In this document: positions 1 to 8,602 of the stretch, one piece after another
How positions within the stretch are numbered: position 1 is the stretch's first letter
Layout of the letters: each line of letters opens with the position of its first letter
Assembly (NCBI RefSeq): GCF_023278045.1
Contig: NZ_CP056783.1
Location: 2,761,501-2,825,500, forward strand
DNA from: Flavobacterium sp. K5-23
Lineage (GTDB): Bacteria > Bacteroidota > Bacteroidia > Flavobacteriales > Flavobacteriaceae
DNA length: 64,000 nt
Reading direction: 5' to 3'
Notes under the pieces: generated by a model
Told to the model about the DNA's origin: nothing
Seen by the model: the letters and a program-made list of their open reading frames with translations, nothing else
Databases searched by the model: none
Made by a program: the position numbers and the translations under genes

Positions 1-301
1 CACCTATAAAATCTAACTCTTCATCAATTTTTGTTTTTGAAAAACTTTTAGTACCATGTTTTAGTGCGGTAGCGGTCAAAGATGCTAATCCTGATTTTTC
101 ATTGTCATAAATCGCACCTGCAGGAAGTATTGCTGAAACGCTAATAATGGGCACGTCATGTTGTTCCATTAGGTTTACCGTAAGTCCGTTTGGTAATTTA
201 AAAGTAGTGTAAGCTGGTAATTTAAAACTTTGTGCTGATAGATTCGTACCTGTAAAAACCAAAAGGCAGATTATCATGAGTTTTTGTTTAATTCCTTCCA
301 T
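1..301 (-). CDS. M16 family zinc peptidase-like protein, N-terminal part (3' end outside window)
   Basis: The reading frame opens at an ATG at 301 and runs leftward off the window, giving about the first 100 residues. A signal peptide is visible (hydrophobic run IICLLVFTG, then a probable cleavage after LSAQS), so the protein is exported. The mature start (FKLPNGLTVNLMEQHDVP) and the stretch PAGAIYDNEKSGLASLTA match the N-terminal domain of M16 peptidases. At the place where the zinc motif HxxEH should be there is LTATALKHG, so this copy looks like the non-catalytic partner of the pair. It starts 4 bp after the stop of the upstream M16 gene, so the two are almost certainly one operon and probably act as a heterodimer in the periplasm. 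Partial, so the C-terminal domains cannot be judged. Confidence 0.8.
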   Translation of the reverse strand, partial: MEGIKQKLMIICLLVFTGTNLSAQSFKLPAYTTFKLPNGLTVNLMEQHDVPIISVSAILPAGAIYDNEKSGLASLTATALKHGTKSFSKTKIDEELDFIG

Positions 302-305
302 AATA

Positions 306-1619
306 TTATTCATCTACATTTGTTTTTAATACACCTACTGTTCTGTTGCTTTTAGTGAAATATTTCTGTGCAACTCTTTGAACATCGGCAATTGTTACTT
401 TATTATAGCTAGCAGGAGCGTTGAACATTTTTTTGTAATCACCAAAAAACACTTCGTATGTACCTATATTATTTGACTTTCCATTAATGGTTTCTACCTG
501 ATTGTAAAACTCCATTAATTTTTGGTTTTTTATTTTTTGAAGTTCATTTTCACTGATACCCTCTTTTTTAATTTTATCAATCTCAGTGTAAATGGCTTGC
601 TCTAAATCACCCTCTTTAACATTCTTATTTGCAACAGCATATACATTAAAAAGATTAGGATCAAAACTATCTCCATAATCAGTAAATACTTGTGTTGCCA
701 GTTGTTTTTGATCTACCAAAGAGGCATATAAACGTGATGATTTTCCGCTTGATAAAACAGAACTTAACACATTTAATGCATAATAATCCTCGTTTTTAGA
801 CTCTGGAGTATGATAACCTATCAAAAGATACGGAGTGGCTACTTCTTTTTTTACTGTAATTCTACGCTCCCCCGTTTGTTCCGGTTCAACAATGTGAACC
901 ACTGGCGGTGTTGGTTGCGCTGGAATGGGTTCCAAGTATTTTTTAGCAAATTCTTTTACTTTTTCTAATTTTATCGCTCCCGAAACAACCACTACGCAAT
1001 TGTTTGGTGCATAATAGGTTTTAAAATAACGCTCTAAATCTTGTTGCGTCCAGTTTTTCATATCATCTTCATAACCGATAACTGGCCAGTGATAAGGATG
1101 TTCCTGAAAAGCAGTTGCTTTTACAGACTGTGACAAAAGACGCCAAGGAGAATTTTCAAGACCGGTGCGGCGCTCGCTCAACACTACTCCTCTTTCACTT
1201 TCTACCATAGAAGGATCGATACTCAAACTTGAAATTCTATCTCCTTCAAGATCAAAAATAACTTCTGATGATGCAGCTGGAAACCAATTAGTATAAACCG
1301 TAACGTTTTCAGTGGTGTACGCATTATTTGCGCCTCCATTGAATTCCATCGTTTGGTCAAAGAGTTTTGGGCCGTATTTTTTGGCACCATTGAACATCAT
1401 GTGTTCGAAAAAATGAGAAAGTCCAGTGATACCTTGGTATTCGTTTCGGCTTCCCACCTTGTAAAACAAATACATATTGGCATTTGGAATAGAGAAATCT
1501 TCTACAACCAGAAACTTCATTCCGTTTGTAAGAGTGAACGTTTTTACATCATCCGCTTTCATTTGGGCCTGTCCGTAGAAGGCTCCCATAAGAAAGAGAT
1601 GGAGCATTATTTTTTTCAT
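306..1619 (-). CDS. M16 family zinc metallopeptidase, catalytic subunit
   Basis: 437 residues with a signal peptide (about residues 1-19, ending GQAQ). The inverted zinc-binding motif HFFEH lies at residues 69-73, and the downstream acidic ligand is most likely E149 in VVLSER, the spacing expected of the pitrilysin/insulinase family. Two repeated M16 domains (about 25-215 and 190-420) form the half-clamshell typical of about 430-residue bacterial members. It is probably a periplasmic peptidase that degrades short unfolded peptides together with the partner encoded 4 bp downstream, which lacks the zinc motif. A candidate promoter of the Bacteroidota type (CAAATTTA at 1684-1691 on this strand's complement) lies about 65 bp upstream of the start. 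Substrate is not deducible from sequence. Confidence 0.92.
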   Translation of the reverse strand: MKKIMLHLFLMGAFYGQAQMKADDVKTFTLTNGMKFLVVEDFSIPNANMYLFYKVGSRNEYQGITGLSHFFEHMMFNGAKKYGPKLFDQTMEFNGGANNAYTTENVTVYTNWFPAASSEVIFDLEGDRISSLSIDPSMVESERGVVLSERRTGLENSPWRLLSQSVKATAFQEHPYHWPVIGYEDDMKNWTQQDLERYFKTYYAPNNCVVVVSGAIKLEKVKEFAKKYLEPIPAQPTPPVVHIVEPEQTGERRITVKKEVATPYLLIGYHTPESKNEDYYALNVLSSVLSSGKSSRLYASLVDQKQLATQVFTDYGDSFDPNLFNVYAVANKNVKEGDLEQAIYTEIDKIKKEGISENELQKIKNQKLMEFYNQVETINGKSNNIGTYEVFFGDYKKMFNAPASYNKVTIADVQRVAQKYFTKSNRTVGVLKTNVDE

Positions 1620-1827
1620 CTGTTGATATTTATTGTTTTTTAATTGTCATATGTAATTCACATTTTATCATTGGTATTACGACCAAATTTAGGTTATGCT
1701 CATTTCATAGGTCTAATATTAATTGCCTATAAAACTACTACTATTTTATTGAGTAATAAAAAATAATAGTAACTAATTTCTTATACTTATCTTTTTTTAA
1801 CACTAGCATAGTAATCAACAAACTCAA

Positions 1828-2556
1828 TTACAACAGCGTTTTCCTTGCCTTTTCTAAGTCTTCAGCAGTGTCAATTCCAATTCCAACGTGGGTAGTTTCA
1901 ATCATTTTGATGCGTCTCCCAAATTCTAGATAACGCAATTGTTCCAGTTTTTCGGATGCCTCCAATGATTTCATTGGTAAACTATAAAAATCAGACAAAG
2001 TTTGTTTTCGAAAAGCATATATCCCGATGTGTTGCATATAACGAACACCTACGTTTTTCTCTCTTGGATAAGGAATTACAGAACGCGAAAAATACAATGC
2101 GAATCCGTTTTGGTCTGTGACCACTTTCACATTATTTGGATTATTGATTTCGTCTTCATCTTTGATTTCTCTCATCAATGAAGCCAGATCCACTTGTTTA
2201 GTAGAATCTTTCCTGAAAGTTTCTATCAATTTCGCCAATGGTTCTTCATTGATGAAAGGCTCATCTCCTTGTACATTAACCACAATATCCACTTCTAGGT
2301 TTTCAATTGCTTCAGCAATTCGATCACTTCCTGATTCGTGTTCTTTTATGCTTCGAATGGCTTTTCCGCCATTTGAAACAATCTCATTATATATTAAATC
2401 CGAATCAGTTACCACAAAAACATCGTCAAATAACTGCGTGCTTACCGCTGCTTCATAGGTTCTTAAAATCACTGTTTTACCTCCCAAATCCTGCATTAAT
2501 TTGGCTGGAAATCGTGTAGAAGCGTAACGTGCGGGAATAACGGCGATGATTTTCAT
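1828..2556 (-). CDS. kdsB: 3-deoxy-manno-octulosonate cytidylyltransferase
   Basis: 242 residues, the usual length of KdsB. The N-terminal nucleotide-binding signature [14 protein letters not shown] is at residues 7-20 and NVQGDEP at 94-100; the basic residues and the HIGIYAFR segment typical of the family are present. It activates Kdo with CTP to CMP-Kdo in the cytoplasm, the step before Kdo transfer to lipid A. It appears to be a single-gene unit: the neighbours on both sides are separated by over 100 bp. A promoter-like CAAAAATA (complement of TATTTTTG) at 2578-2585 lies about 22 bp upstream of the ATG and supports the chosen start. Confidence 0.96.
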   Translation of the reverse strand: MKIIAVIPARYASTRFPAKLMQDLGGKTVILRTYEAAVSTQLFDDVFVVTDSDLIYNEIVSNGGKAIRSIKEHESGSDRIAEAIENLEVDIVVNVQGDEPFINEEPLAKLIETFRKDSTKQVDLASLMREIKDEDEINNPNNVKVVTDQNGFALYFSRSVIPYPREKNVGVRYMQHIGIYAFRKQTLSDFYSLPMKSLEASEKLEQLRYLEFGRRIKMIETTHVGIGIDTAEDLEKARKTLL

Positions 2557-2662
2557 AGAATAGATTAATTAGATTAACAAAAATACTATTATTTTAAAAA
2601 GAATAAACTATAACTTATATCTTTTAAGATAATTTCTTACTTTTAGTAAAAATTCATTATTT

Positions 2663-3469
2663 ATGAAATCGATTTATCTATTACTCTTTTTATTTTTATT
2701 TTCCTGTGGTCCCGCTAAAATTAAAGATTTTAACAAAGATTACACTCAAGATTTAGTTGGAAAAATAAAATCAATTAATATCATAAACTATGAATATAAA
2801 TTCATAAAAAAAGACACCGTTAATTTGGTTAAAAACACCTTTTTAAACTTTGATTCTAATAACAATGTAATAAATGAAAAAATAACCACAGAAGATAATC
2901 AAAAAGAAACTAGCTTTAAATATCAAAATGGTTTACTAATAGAAAAAAAGCCGATTTTAGAAAATAATACACATTTAACTACTTATAAATATGATAAAAA
3001 AAATAATCTAATTGAAGAAAAAGAATTTGATGATAAAAAAGTCTATTTTTTGATTTCTCAAGTATTTGATAAATACAATAATCTAATGGAAAAAAAATTA
3101 AACTCTTTTGGTAAAATCTTTGGAATAACAAAAACTGAATACAATTATAAAAAGAAATTTTTTGTTTCAAAAACCACTACAGACACTTTAACTTTAGAAA
3201 GAATGGGAACCCAAAAATATTTTAATAAGAAAGGATATATTATCAAAAGTGGATCAACTAATAACACTATAAATAATAATTACTACACTTACGAAATTGA
3301 TGTAAAAGGAAACTTAACCAAAAAAACTTATTACAAAAGTGATGACAGCATCATTGAAACCGTAACCTTTAATAATACTTATGATAAAAAGGGAAACATT
3401 ATCATAAGAGATCGATTTTTAGATGGGAAACTGATTGAAAAAAACACTTATGATATAATTTATTATTGA
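2663..3469 (+). CDS. predicted lipoprotein with YD-like repeats, function unknown
   Basis: 268 residues. The N-terminus is a lipoprotein signal: a short hydrophobic stretch ending LFSC with the lipid-accepting cysteine at residue 15. The mature part is rich in lysine, asparagine and tyrosine and repeats a motif of the type Y-x-YDKKNNLIEEKEFD or TYDKKGNIIIRDRFLDGK, resembling the YD/RHS-like beta-strand repeats of Bacteroidota surface lipoproteins. It probably sits in the outer membrane or periplasm. It stands alone between convergent and divergent neighbours. It is more AT-rich than the flanking kdsB and helicase genes, which fits a lineage-specific gene. I do not recognise a specific family and propose no function. 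Confidence 0.72.
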   Translation: MKSIYLLLFLFLFSCGPAKIKDFNKDYTQDLVGKIKSINIINYEYKFIKKDTVNLVKNTFLNFDSNNNVINEKITTEDNQKETSFKYQNGLLIEKKPILENNTHLTTYKYDKKNNLIEEKEFDDKKVYFLISQVFDKYNNLMEKKLNSFGKIFGITKTEYNYKKKFFVSKTTTDTLTLERMGTQKYFNKKGYIIKSGSTNNTINNNYYTYEIDVKGNLTKKTYYKSDDSIIETVTFNNTYDKKGNIIIRDRFLDGKLIEKNTYDIIYY

Positions 3470-3546
3470 TATTCTGCATTTTTTTCTATAGCATATAGTT
3501 TATCATTTTAAACCAATAAGAAGTTGGCAAGCCCAATCAAAGAAAA

Positions 3547-4968
3547 TTACTCCACAAAATTCTCGTCTTTAAACCCTATCAAATACAATTTATTTTTGGC
3601 ACGAGTCATCGCTGTGTACAACCAACGAATGTAATCTCTGTCGATACCATTTGGCAAATACGGTTGTTCAATAAAAACGGTATTCCACTGCCCTCCTTGT
3701 GATTTATGACAGGTAATCGCATAAGAGAATTTCACTTGTAACCCATTAAAATACTCATTAGCTTTTACCTTCTGAAATTGTTTGTATTTGGTTTCCCCTT
3801 CATAATCTTTCAGGACTTCCTGATACAATCTGTTGGATTCATCATAAGTTAAAGAAGGCGATTCGCTTTTTATAGTGTCCAATAACAACACCGTTTCAAA
3901 AGGAATCTGGCTTGGATAATCGACCATTCGAATTTTTACTTTGGCAAACTTAAAACCATACAATTCTTTGATGTTGAAAATTTCCAAGACTTCGATAATA
4001 TCACCATTGGCAATAAAACCTGCTTCATCCGATTCTTTTAACCAAAAATAATTGTTCTTCACCACCATCAAGAAATCTCCTGTGGAAAGTTCGCTTTCTT
4101 TATCGAGTATTTTTGTCCTTATTTGCTCATTATATTGATTGGCTCTTTTATTCGAACGAACAATAAAAGCCGTGTCTTCAATACTATAATTACTGTACGC
4201 TGAATTAATGGCGTCCTGAATATCATAACCGTCAATCAAACGAACAATGTCTTTGTATTTTTTAACATCAAACTGAAAATCGGATATGAAGGAATCTTTT
4301 AGCAATTCCCTAAGTTCAGTTGCATTAAACAAAATCCCAGAATTCTCTTCCTGACGCATTACTTCATCAAGCTCAATATGCTCTATTTCTTTATTGTAAT
4401 GCAAACTCAAAGTGTGAATGTCTAAAGCAGGACTGATATCGAGATTCACAGGCGGCAACTGAGCTGTATCTCCCAGTAAAATCATTTTACAATTGGTTCC
4501 TGAATACACATAAGAAATCAAATCATCCAGCAAAGAACCGTTTTCGTATAATTTCGAATCCGAATTACTGTCTGAAATCATCGAAGCTTCATCGACAATA
4601 AAAATAGTATTCTTATGTTTATTGGGCTGTAAAGTAAAGGAAACACCTCCACCGGAAGACTTTTTAGGAAAGTAGATTTTTTTATGAATTGTAAAAGCGG
4701 GTTTATTCGAATAACTGGCAATTACTTTGGCCGCACGACCAGTTGGCGCCAGCAAAACATATTTTTTATCTATTTCGATTAAATTATTTACAATGGTCGA
4801 AATAACAGATGTTTTTCCTGTTCCGGCATATCCTTTTAAAACAAATATGGTGTCATTTTCTTTTTCCGTTAAAAAAACAGCGATTTTTTGAAAAAAAATA
4901 TCCTGCTTATAAGTGGGATTAAAAGGGAATTTTTTTTGTAAAAGGCTATAAAACAAGGAAGATTTCAT
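3547..4968 (-). CDS. RecD-like ATP-dependent DNA helicase (AAA_30/UvrD_C_2 type)
   Basis: 473 residues from the ATG at 4968. A further 24 codons are open upstream, but they encode an atypical hydrophobic lead and lie in the presumed promoter region, so the internal start (MKSSLFYSLL) is preferred. Superfamily 1 helicase motifs are clear: Walker A GYAGTGKTS near residue 46, Walker B IFIVDEASM, GDTAQLPPV (motif III), and C-terminal TCHKSQGGQW followed by WLYTAMTRAKNKL (motifs V-VI). This is the short RecD/Dda-like family common in Bacteroidota, acting on DNA ends or stalled forks, independent of RecBC. It ends 77 bp from the convergent lipoprotein gene. Its precise pathway is inferred only from the family. 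Confidence 0.88.
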   Translation of the reverse strand: MKSSLFYSLLQKKFPFNPTYKQDIFFQKIAVFLTEKENDTIFVLKGYAGTGKTSVISTIVNNLIEIDKKYVLLAPTGRAAKVIASYSNKPAFTIHKKIYFPKKSSGGGVSFTLQPNKHKNTIFIVDEASMISDSNSDSKLYENGSLLDDLISYVYSGTNCKMILLGDTAQLPPVNLDISPALDIHTLSLHYNKEIEHIELDEVMRQEENSGILFNATELRELLKDSFISDFQFDVKKYKDIVRLIDGYDIQDAINSAYSNYSIEDTAFIVRSNKRANQYNEQIRTKILDKESELSTGDFLMVVKNNYFWLKESDEAGFIANGDIIEVLEIFNIKELYGFKFAKVKIRMVDYPSQIPFETVLLLDTIKSESPSLTYDESNRLYQEVLKDYEGETKYKQFQKVKANEYFNGLQVKFSYAITCHKSQGGQWNTVFIEQPYLPNGIDRDYIRWLYTAMTRAKNKLYLIGFKDENFVE

Positions 4969-5150
4969 TTGGTGTATTTTAGTTGCAAAGTAAAGTTTTT
5001 TAATGGCAATGGCAATGAAAATAACCAATTTCAATGGCAATTATAAATTATATTAACAATACTTAATTTAAAATTTAAGATTAGTAATGGTTTTATATAT
5101 AATGATTTTTGACATCGTTATTCCCATTGTTATTGCTATTTAAATTTGTA

Positions 5151-5158
5151 AGTTTGTG
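5151..5158 (+). promoter_or_regulatory. candidate -7 promoter element for the DUF3822-rsmD operon
   Basis: TAAATTTG matches the Bacteroidota -7 consensus TAnnTTTG exactly. An ATTG at 5126-5129, 21 bp upstream, is a weak -33 candidate. The distance to the DUF3822 start is about 18 bp. Confidence 0.5.
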
Positions 5159-5176
5159 CTGTTGTAAAAAATCAAT

Positions 5177-5989
5177 ATGAACACAAACATAACCGATAAG
5201 AAATATAAAAAACTCTCCATTCAAGTGTCTTTGAATGGGCTTTCTTTTTGTTGTTTTGATTCTTTAAATCATACGATACTATCTGTAAAAGAAGTGCAAT
5301 TTGACACCTTTGATAAAACAATTAAAATAGAAGAATTATTTGCAGATGCTTTTCGGGAAAATCCGGAATTAAAGGATTCTTATGACGAAATTCTTGTTAT
5401 TCACAATAACAACCTTTCCACATTTGTCCCTGCACCTCTTTTTGACGAAAACTTCCTGGGTAGCTATTTACAGTACAATACTAAAGTTTTTAAAACTGAT
5501 TTTTTTGCATTTGATGAAATAAGCAACTATTCCATAAATGCCGTTTATATCCCTTATGTCAATATCAACAATTTTTTTATTGATCAATTTGGTTCTTTCG
5601 ATTACAAACACGCTAACAGCGTACTTGTGACAAAGCTTTTGGATGCATCCAAGAATAATGATGATAAAAAAATGATTGTGAATTTCAATCCAGGTCATTT
5701 TGAAATAATCGTAATTCAAAATCAAAAGTTGTTGTTATTTAACTCTTTTGACTATCAAACACCTGAGGATTTTATTTATTATTTGCTATTCGTAGCAGAA
5801 CAAATGAGTATGAATCCAGAAAGTTTTAAACTTGAATTATTAGGAACTATTAGTAAAGAGGATGATTTCTACACAATAGCTTACAAGTACATCCGTGACG
5901 TTTCATTTTATGACGTTAGCGATTTACAAAAAACCAACTCTTTCACAACAGCTCAAAATTTGAAACATTTTATATTATTTAACTCATGA
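5177..5989 (+). CDS. DUF3822 family protein
   Basis: 270 residues, no signal peptide or membrane segment, so cytoplasmic. The opening (KLSIQVSLNGLSFCCFD) and the central NFNPGHFEIIVIQNQKLLLFNSF segment are characteristic of DUF3822, a Bacteroidota family whose beta-rich pattern recalls an actin/Hsp70-like (ASKHA) fold. It overlaps rsmD by 4 bp (ATGA), so the pair is translationally coupled. The DUF3822-rsmD pairing is, to my knowledge, conserved in Flavobacteriia and suggests a role around ribosome or RNA processing, but no activity has been shown that I can point to. Confidence 0.8.
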   Translation: MNTNITDKKYKKLSIQVSLNGLSFCCFDSLNHTILSVKEVQFDTFDKTIKIEELFADAFRENPELKDSYDEILVIHNNNLSTFVPAPLFDENFLGSYLQYNTKVFKTDFFAFDEISNYSINAVYIPYVNINNFFIDQFGSFDYKHANSVLVTKLLDASKNNDDKKMIVNFNPGHFEIIVIQNQKLLLFNSFDYQTPEDFIYYLLFVAEQMSMNPESFKLELLGTISKEDDFYTIAYKYIRDVSFYDVSDLQKTNSFTTAQNLKHFILFNS

Positions 5990-6579
5990 GAATCATTTCG
6001 GGAAAATACAAAGGAAGACGAATACTTCCACCTAAAAACCTTCCGGTTCGCCCCACTACTGATATGTCTAAAGAAGCCTTATTCAATGTACTGAATAATC
6101 ACTTTAGCTTTGAGGGATTAAAAGTGTTGGATTTATTTGCAGGAACTGGGAATATAAGTTACGAATTTGCCTCAAGAGGAAGCTCACCTATCACATCCGT
6201 AGATGGAGATTTTGGTTGTGTGAAATTCATTAAGCAGGTAGCTGCTGAATATGATTTTAATATTGCAGCCACAAAGAGTGATGTTTTTAGTTTTTTAGAA
6301 AAAAACAAAGCCACTTACGATATTATATTTGCTGACCCACCATACGCTTTAGATCAAGCTACTTTCGAAAAAATTGTTTTACTTGTTTTCGAAAAAAATA
6401 TGCTTCATGAAGACGGAATGATGGTTATCGAACATTCAAAATACACTAAGTTGGATCATATGATTCACTTTTCATTCAAGAAAACTTACGGCGGATCTAT
6501 TTTTAGTTTCTTCGAAATTAGTTCTGGTGATGAAGAAGAAATTGAGGATTCAGAAGAAAAAGACAACGAAGAAGAATAA
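5986..6579 (+). CDS. rsmD: 16S rRNA (guanine966-N2)-methyltransferase
   Basis: 197 residues. It shows the RsmD opening MRIISGKYKGRRI, the SAM-binding motif I DLFAGTGN at residues 49-56, and the catalytic DPPY at 117-120 that holds the exocyclic amine of guanine. It methylates G966 of 16S rRNA in the small subunit. The C-terminus carries an acidic tail of about 20 residues (many Glu and Asp) beyond the usual end. Translation is coupled to the upstream DUF3822 gene by a 4-bp overlap. A strong hairpin just after the stop ends the unit. Confidence 0.94.
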   Translation: MRIISGKYKGRRILPPKNLPVRPTTDMSKEALFNVLNNHFSFEGLKVLDLFAGTGNISYEFASRGSSPITSVDGDFGCVKFIKQVAAEYDFNIAATKSDVFSFLEKNKATYDIIFADPPYALDQATFEKIVLLVFEKNMLHEDGMMVIEHSKYTKLDHMIHFSFKKTYGGSIFSFFEISSGDEEEIEDSEEKDNEEE

Positions 6580-6600
6580 AAAATTCATTCTTTTAAATAC

Positions 6601-6627
6601 AAAAGCCCTTGCAATGCAAGGGCTTTT
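6601..6627. terminator. bidirectional intrinsic terminator between rsmD and the panE-like gene
   Basis: Perfect inverted repeat: AAAAGCCCTTGCA at 6601-6613 pairs with TGCAAGGGCTTTT at 6615-6627. The flanking A and T runs let it work for both convergent genes. Confidence 0.85.
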
Positions 6628-6694
6628 CTGTTTATATCTTGTCTGATGAAATTAATTTAAAAATGCAAATAATATTTCTCAATGATAAATTTAT

Positions 6695-7633
6695 CTATTC
6701 CTCCTTTATTACAGCCTCAGACAATTTAGCCAATACTATATTATACATTGGTGTCTCTACTTCATACTTTACTCCTTCATTAACTACAAACTCCGTTAAA
6801 GAGGCTAGTTCAAAATTTCTTCCGGCCATCAAATCACGATGCATTGATGAAGTGGCAGAATGAGGTGTTTTTTCAAGTTTCATTATGGATTGCAGGATGA
6901 TGTCATTAGGTAAACTCAGTCCTTTTACAGCGGCAATCATGGTAATTTCATTAAGAAGCTCAACATATACTGCTCTACTTGTATCGGTTTTTAAAATCTC
7001 ACCAATATTTTGATCTAAATAAGAAGTGGCAGAAGCCAATGATGAAATGAATATGAATTTCTCCCAAATCGTTTCTTCGATAGCATCAACAAGATAACTT
7101 TCTATAGCCGCTTTTTCGAATATGGATTGCAAAGCATTTAGTCTTGAAATAGGAGCGGTTTGAGATCCAAAAAACAACTTTTCGTAAGGTCCCACTTTTT
7201 TAATTACTCCCACTGATTCTATCATCGATACAATATACACACATCCTTGCAACACTTCGTTGTCAGGATAAAGAACACTGATGCGTTCTGTTGCATCTAC
7301 TCCATTGTATAAAGGTAAAATGATGGTGTTTAATGTGATACATTTTTCTAAAGAAAGCAGACTCTCTTCTATATCATAGGTTTTTGTGGCACAAATTAAA
7401 TAATCCAATTTCCCAATTACTGCAGGATCATTTGATACAACACTTGGAAACACATTAAATTCGGCTTCATCAGTTCTAATTTTCAAACCGGATTCAGCAA
7501 CCGCTTTTTGAGTTTCACCACGAGCAATAAAAACAATTTCGATTGAATCTGTTTCGGCATAAGCTTTGGCTAAAAGTCCGCCAAAATAACCACCTACTCC
7601 ACCTAATCCTAAAATTCCAATTCTTGTTATCAT
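6695..7633 (-). CDS. ketopantoate reductase family protein (2-dehydropantoate 2-reductase-like)
   Basis: 312 residues, the length of PanE/ApbA proteins. The N-terminus has the Rossmann dinucleotide motif GLGGVGGYFGG (residues 9-19) and the adjacent KTYD segment, where the lysine matches the substrate-contacting region; the C-terminal helical domain includes ETIWEKFIFISS and a conserved SSMHRDLMAGRNFE stretch. It would reduce 2-dehydropantoate to pantoate with NADPH in coenzyme A synthesis. Several paralogues of this family exist in bacteria and not all act on ketopantoate, so the gene symbol is withheld. Transcribed alone, convergent with rsmD. Confidence 0.87.
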   Translation of the reverse strand: MITRIGILGLGGVGGYFGGLLAKAYAETDSIEIVFIARGETQKAVAESGLKIRTDEAEFNVFPSVVSNDPAVIGKLDYLICATKTYDIEESLLSLEKCITLNTIILPLYNGVDATERISVLYPDNEVLQGCVYIVSMIESVGVIKKVGPYEKLFFGSQTAPISRLNALQSIFEKAAIESYLVDAIEETIWEKFIFISSLASATSYLDQNIGEILKTDTSRAVYVELLNEITMIAAVKGLSLPNDIILQSIMKLEKTPHSATSSMHRDLMAGRNFELASLTEFVVNEGVKYEVETPMYNIVLAKLSEAVIKEE

Positions 7634-7652
7634 AACTACTATTTATAAATTA

Positions 7653-7715
7653 AACCATTAAGAAATTTAGAAAATTAAGCCTTGAGACTTAATGAAACTT
7701 AATTTCTTAATGGTT
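7653..7715. repeat. 15-bp perfect inverted repeat with a 33-nt loop
   Basis: AACCATTAAGAAATT at 7653-7667 is repeated in reverse complement as AATTTCTTAATGGTT at 7701-7715. It lies between the 3' end of the RNase P RNA and the start of the panE-like gene, both on the minus strand. It may form a stem in a readthrough transcript or be a remnant of a small repeat; no coding capacity. Confidence 0.6.
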
Positions 7716-7771
7716 CTCTTTTAGATTTTACAATCCTTTATTTCATTAATTCCATTTAATTAAAAAAAAAC

Positions 7772-8083
7772 AGACCTATAAGCCGGATTCTGTATCCCGA
7801 TGAATCGGGACCCTTATCATTTATCTAGATCATGCATTACTGCAAGACTCAAGCTATCTACCCTTCAACAACGGACGAGAAGCCCTTAAATGCTGATATA
7901 CTTGATATTTCACCGCATAGAGTTTACCTGGTTTCACTACAGCATTACCTGTACATACTTTCTGTTGCACTTGTCCTAATCACGCCCTAAAGCGTGACCG
8001 ACGGGCGTTACCCGCTATGCTTCTCTCTGGTGTCCGGACTTTCCTCCCTTTTGATTGCTCAAAACGACGATAAGGCGGTCTGT
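7772..8083 (-). ncRNA. rnpB: RNase P RNA (catalytic RNA of ribonuclease P)
   Basis: On the minus strand the region contains the conserved core pieces in the right order: GAGGAAAGTCCGGACACC (P4/CR-I, near 8030-8050), a GC-rich P7/P10 region, the ACAGAA and AATCCGGCTTATAGG 3' segment that closes P4 and pairs with tRNA CCA, and a terminal run of uridines (A run at 7762-7770 on the plus strand). The length of about 310 nt is at the short end of bacterial RNase P RNAs. It processes the 5' ends of pre-tRNAs. A -7-like CAAATTTA (8088-8095, complement orientation) places the 5' end near 8083; the exact ends are approximate by a few bases. Confidence 0.95.
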
Positions 8084-8204
8084 GGTGCAAATTTACATTA
8101 TTTATTCCTTTTTCGGTCTAATAGATAATTTTGTTTAACAACACTTTTACAACAACTTAATAATAAATTAGTTATCTTTAATCCTCAACCAAAAAAACAT
8201 AATT

Positions 8205-8513
8205 ATGAAGCCAACCTATCACTATGCTACCGTTACTAAAGCTTTAGACAACTTAAACGAGGATGGATTCACTTATGATTTTAATCTTCATGAAGAGGAT
8301 ATTATTAAAAATCCGCATCGCTATCAAGTCAAACATGTTTATCGTTACGAAGGAAATTCAGATCCTGCCGATGAAGCCGTAGTGTATGGCATAAAATCAA
8401 GCTCAGGCAAAAAAGGAGTTTTCGTAGCTGGCTATTCTGCTAATTCAAGTGGAGCGGCTATAGTATTGAGTAAATTATGTATTGAAGATAATAGCGGTTC
8501 CTGTAAACTTTAA
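8205..8513 (+). CDS. small conserved cytoplasmic protein, function unknown
   Basis: 102 residues without signal peptide or transmembrane segment. It contains NLNEDGFTYDFNLHEEDI, a lysine-poor acidic middle (YRYEGNSDPADEAVVYGIKSS) and a glycine/alanine/serine-rich stretch (AGYSANSSGAAIVLSKL). Relatives are frequent in Bacteroidota; I recall some labelled as phosphoribosylpyrophosphate synthetase, but it is far too short for that and shows no PRPP motif, so I do not adopt that name. It lies alone between rnpB (divergent) and the MidA-like gene 89 bp downstream. Confidence 0.7.
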   Translation: MKPTYHYATVTKALDNLNEDGFTYDFNLHEEDIIKNPHRYQVKHVYRYEGNSDPADEAVVYGIKSSSGKKGVFVAGYSANSSGAAIVLSKLCIEDNSGSCKL

Positions 8514-8602
8514 TTATTTCTTTCTCTTATTAAAAAGAAAGAAGATTTCACCGTCACTATTTTTAGAATTGAATTCGAATAAAAACCAAATATTTAAGTT
8601 CA

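Noticed and set aside
1353..1643. Forward reading frame of 96 codons inside the M16 peptidase gene
   Set aside because: Opposite strand of a clear peptidase with the zinc motif; no promoter or domain.
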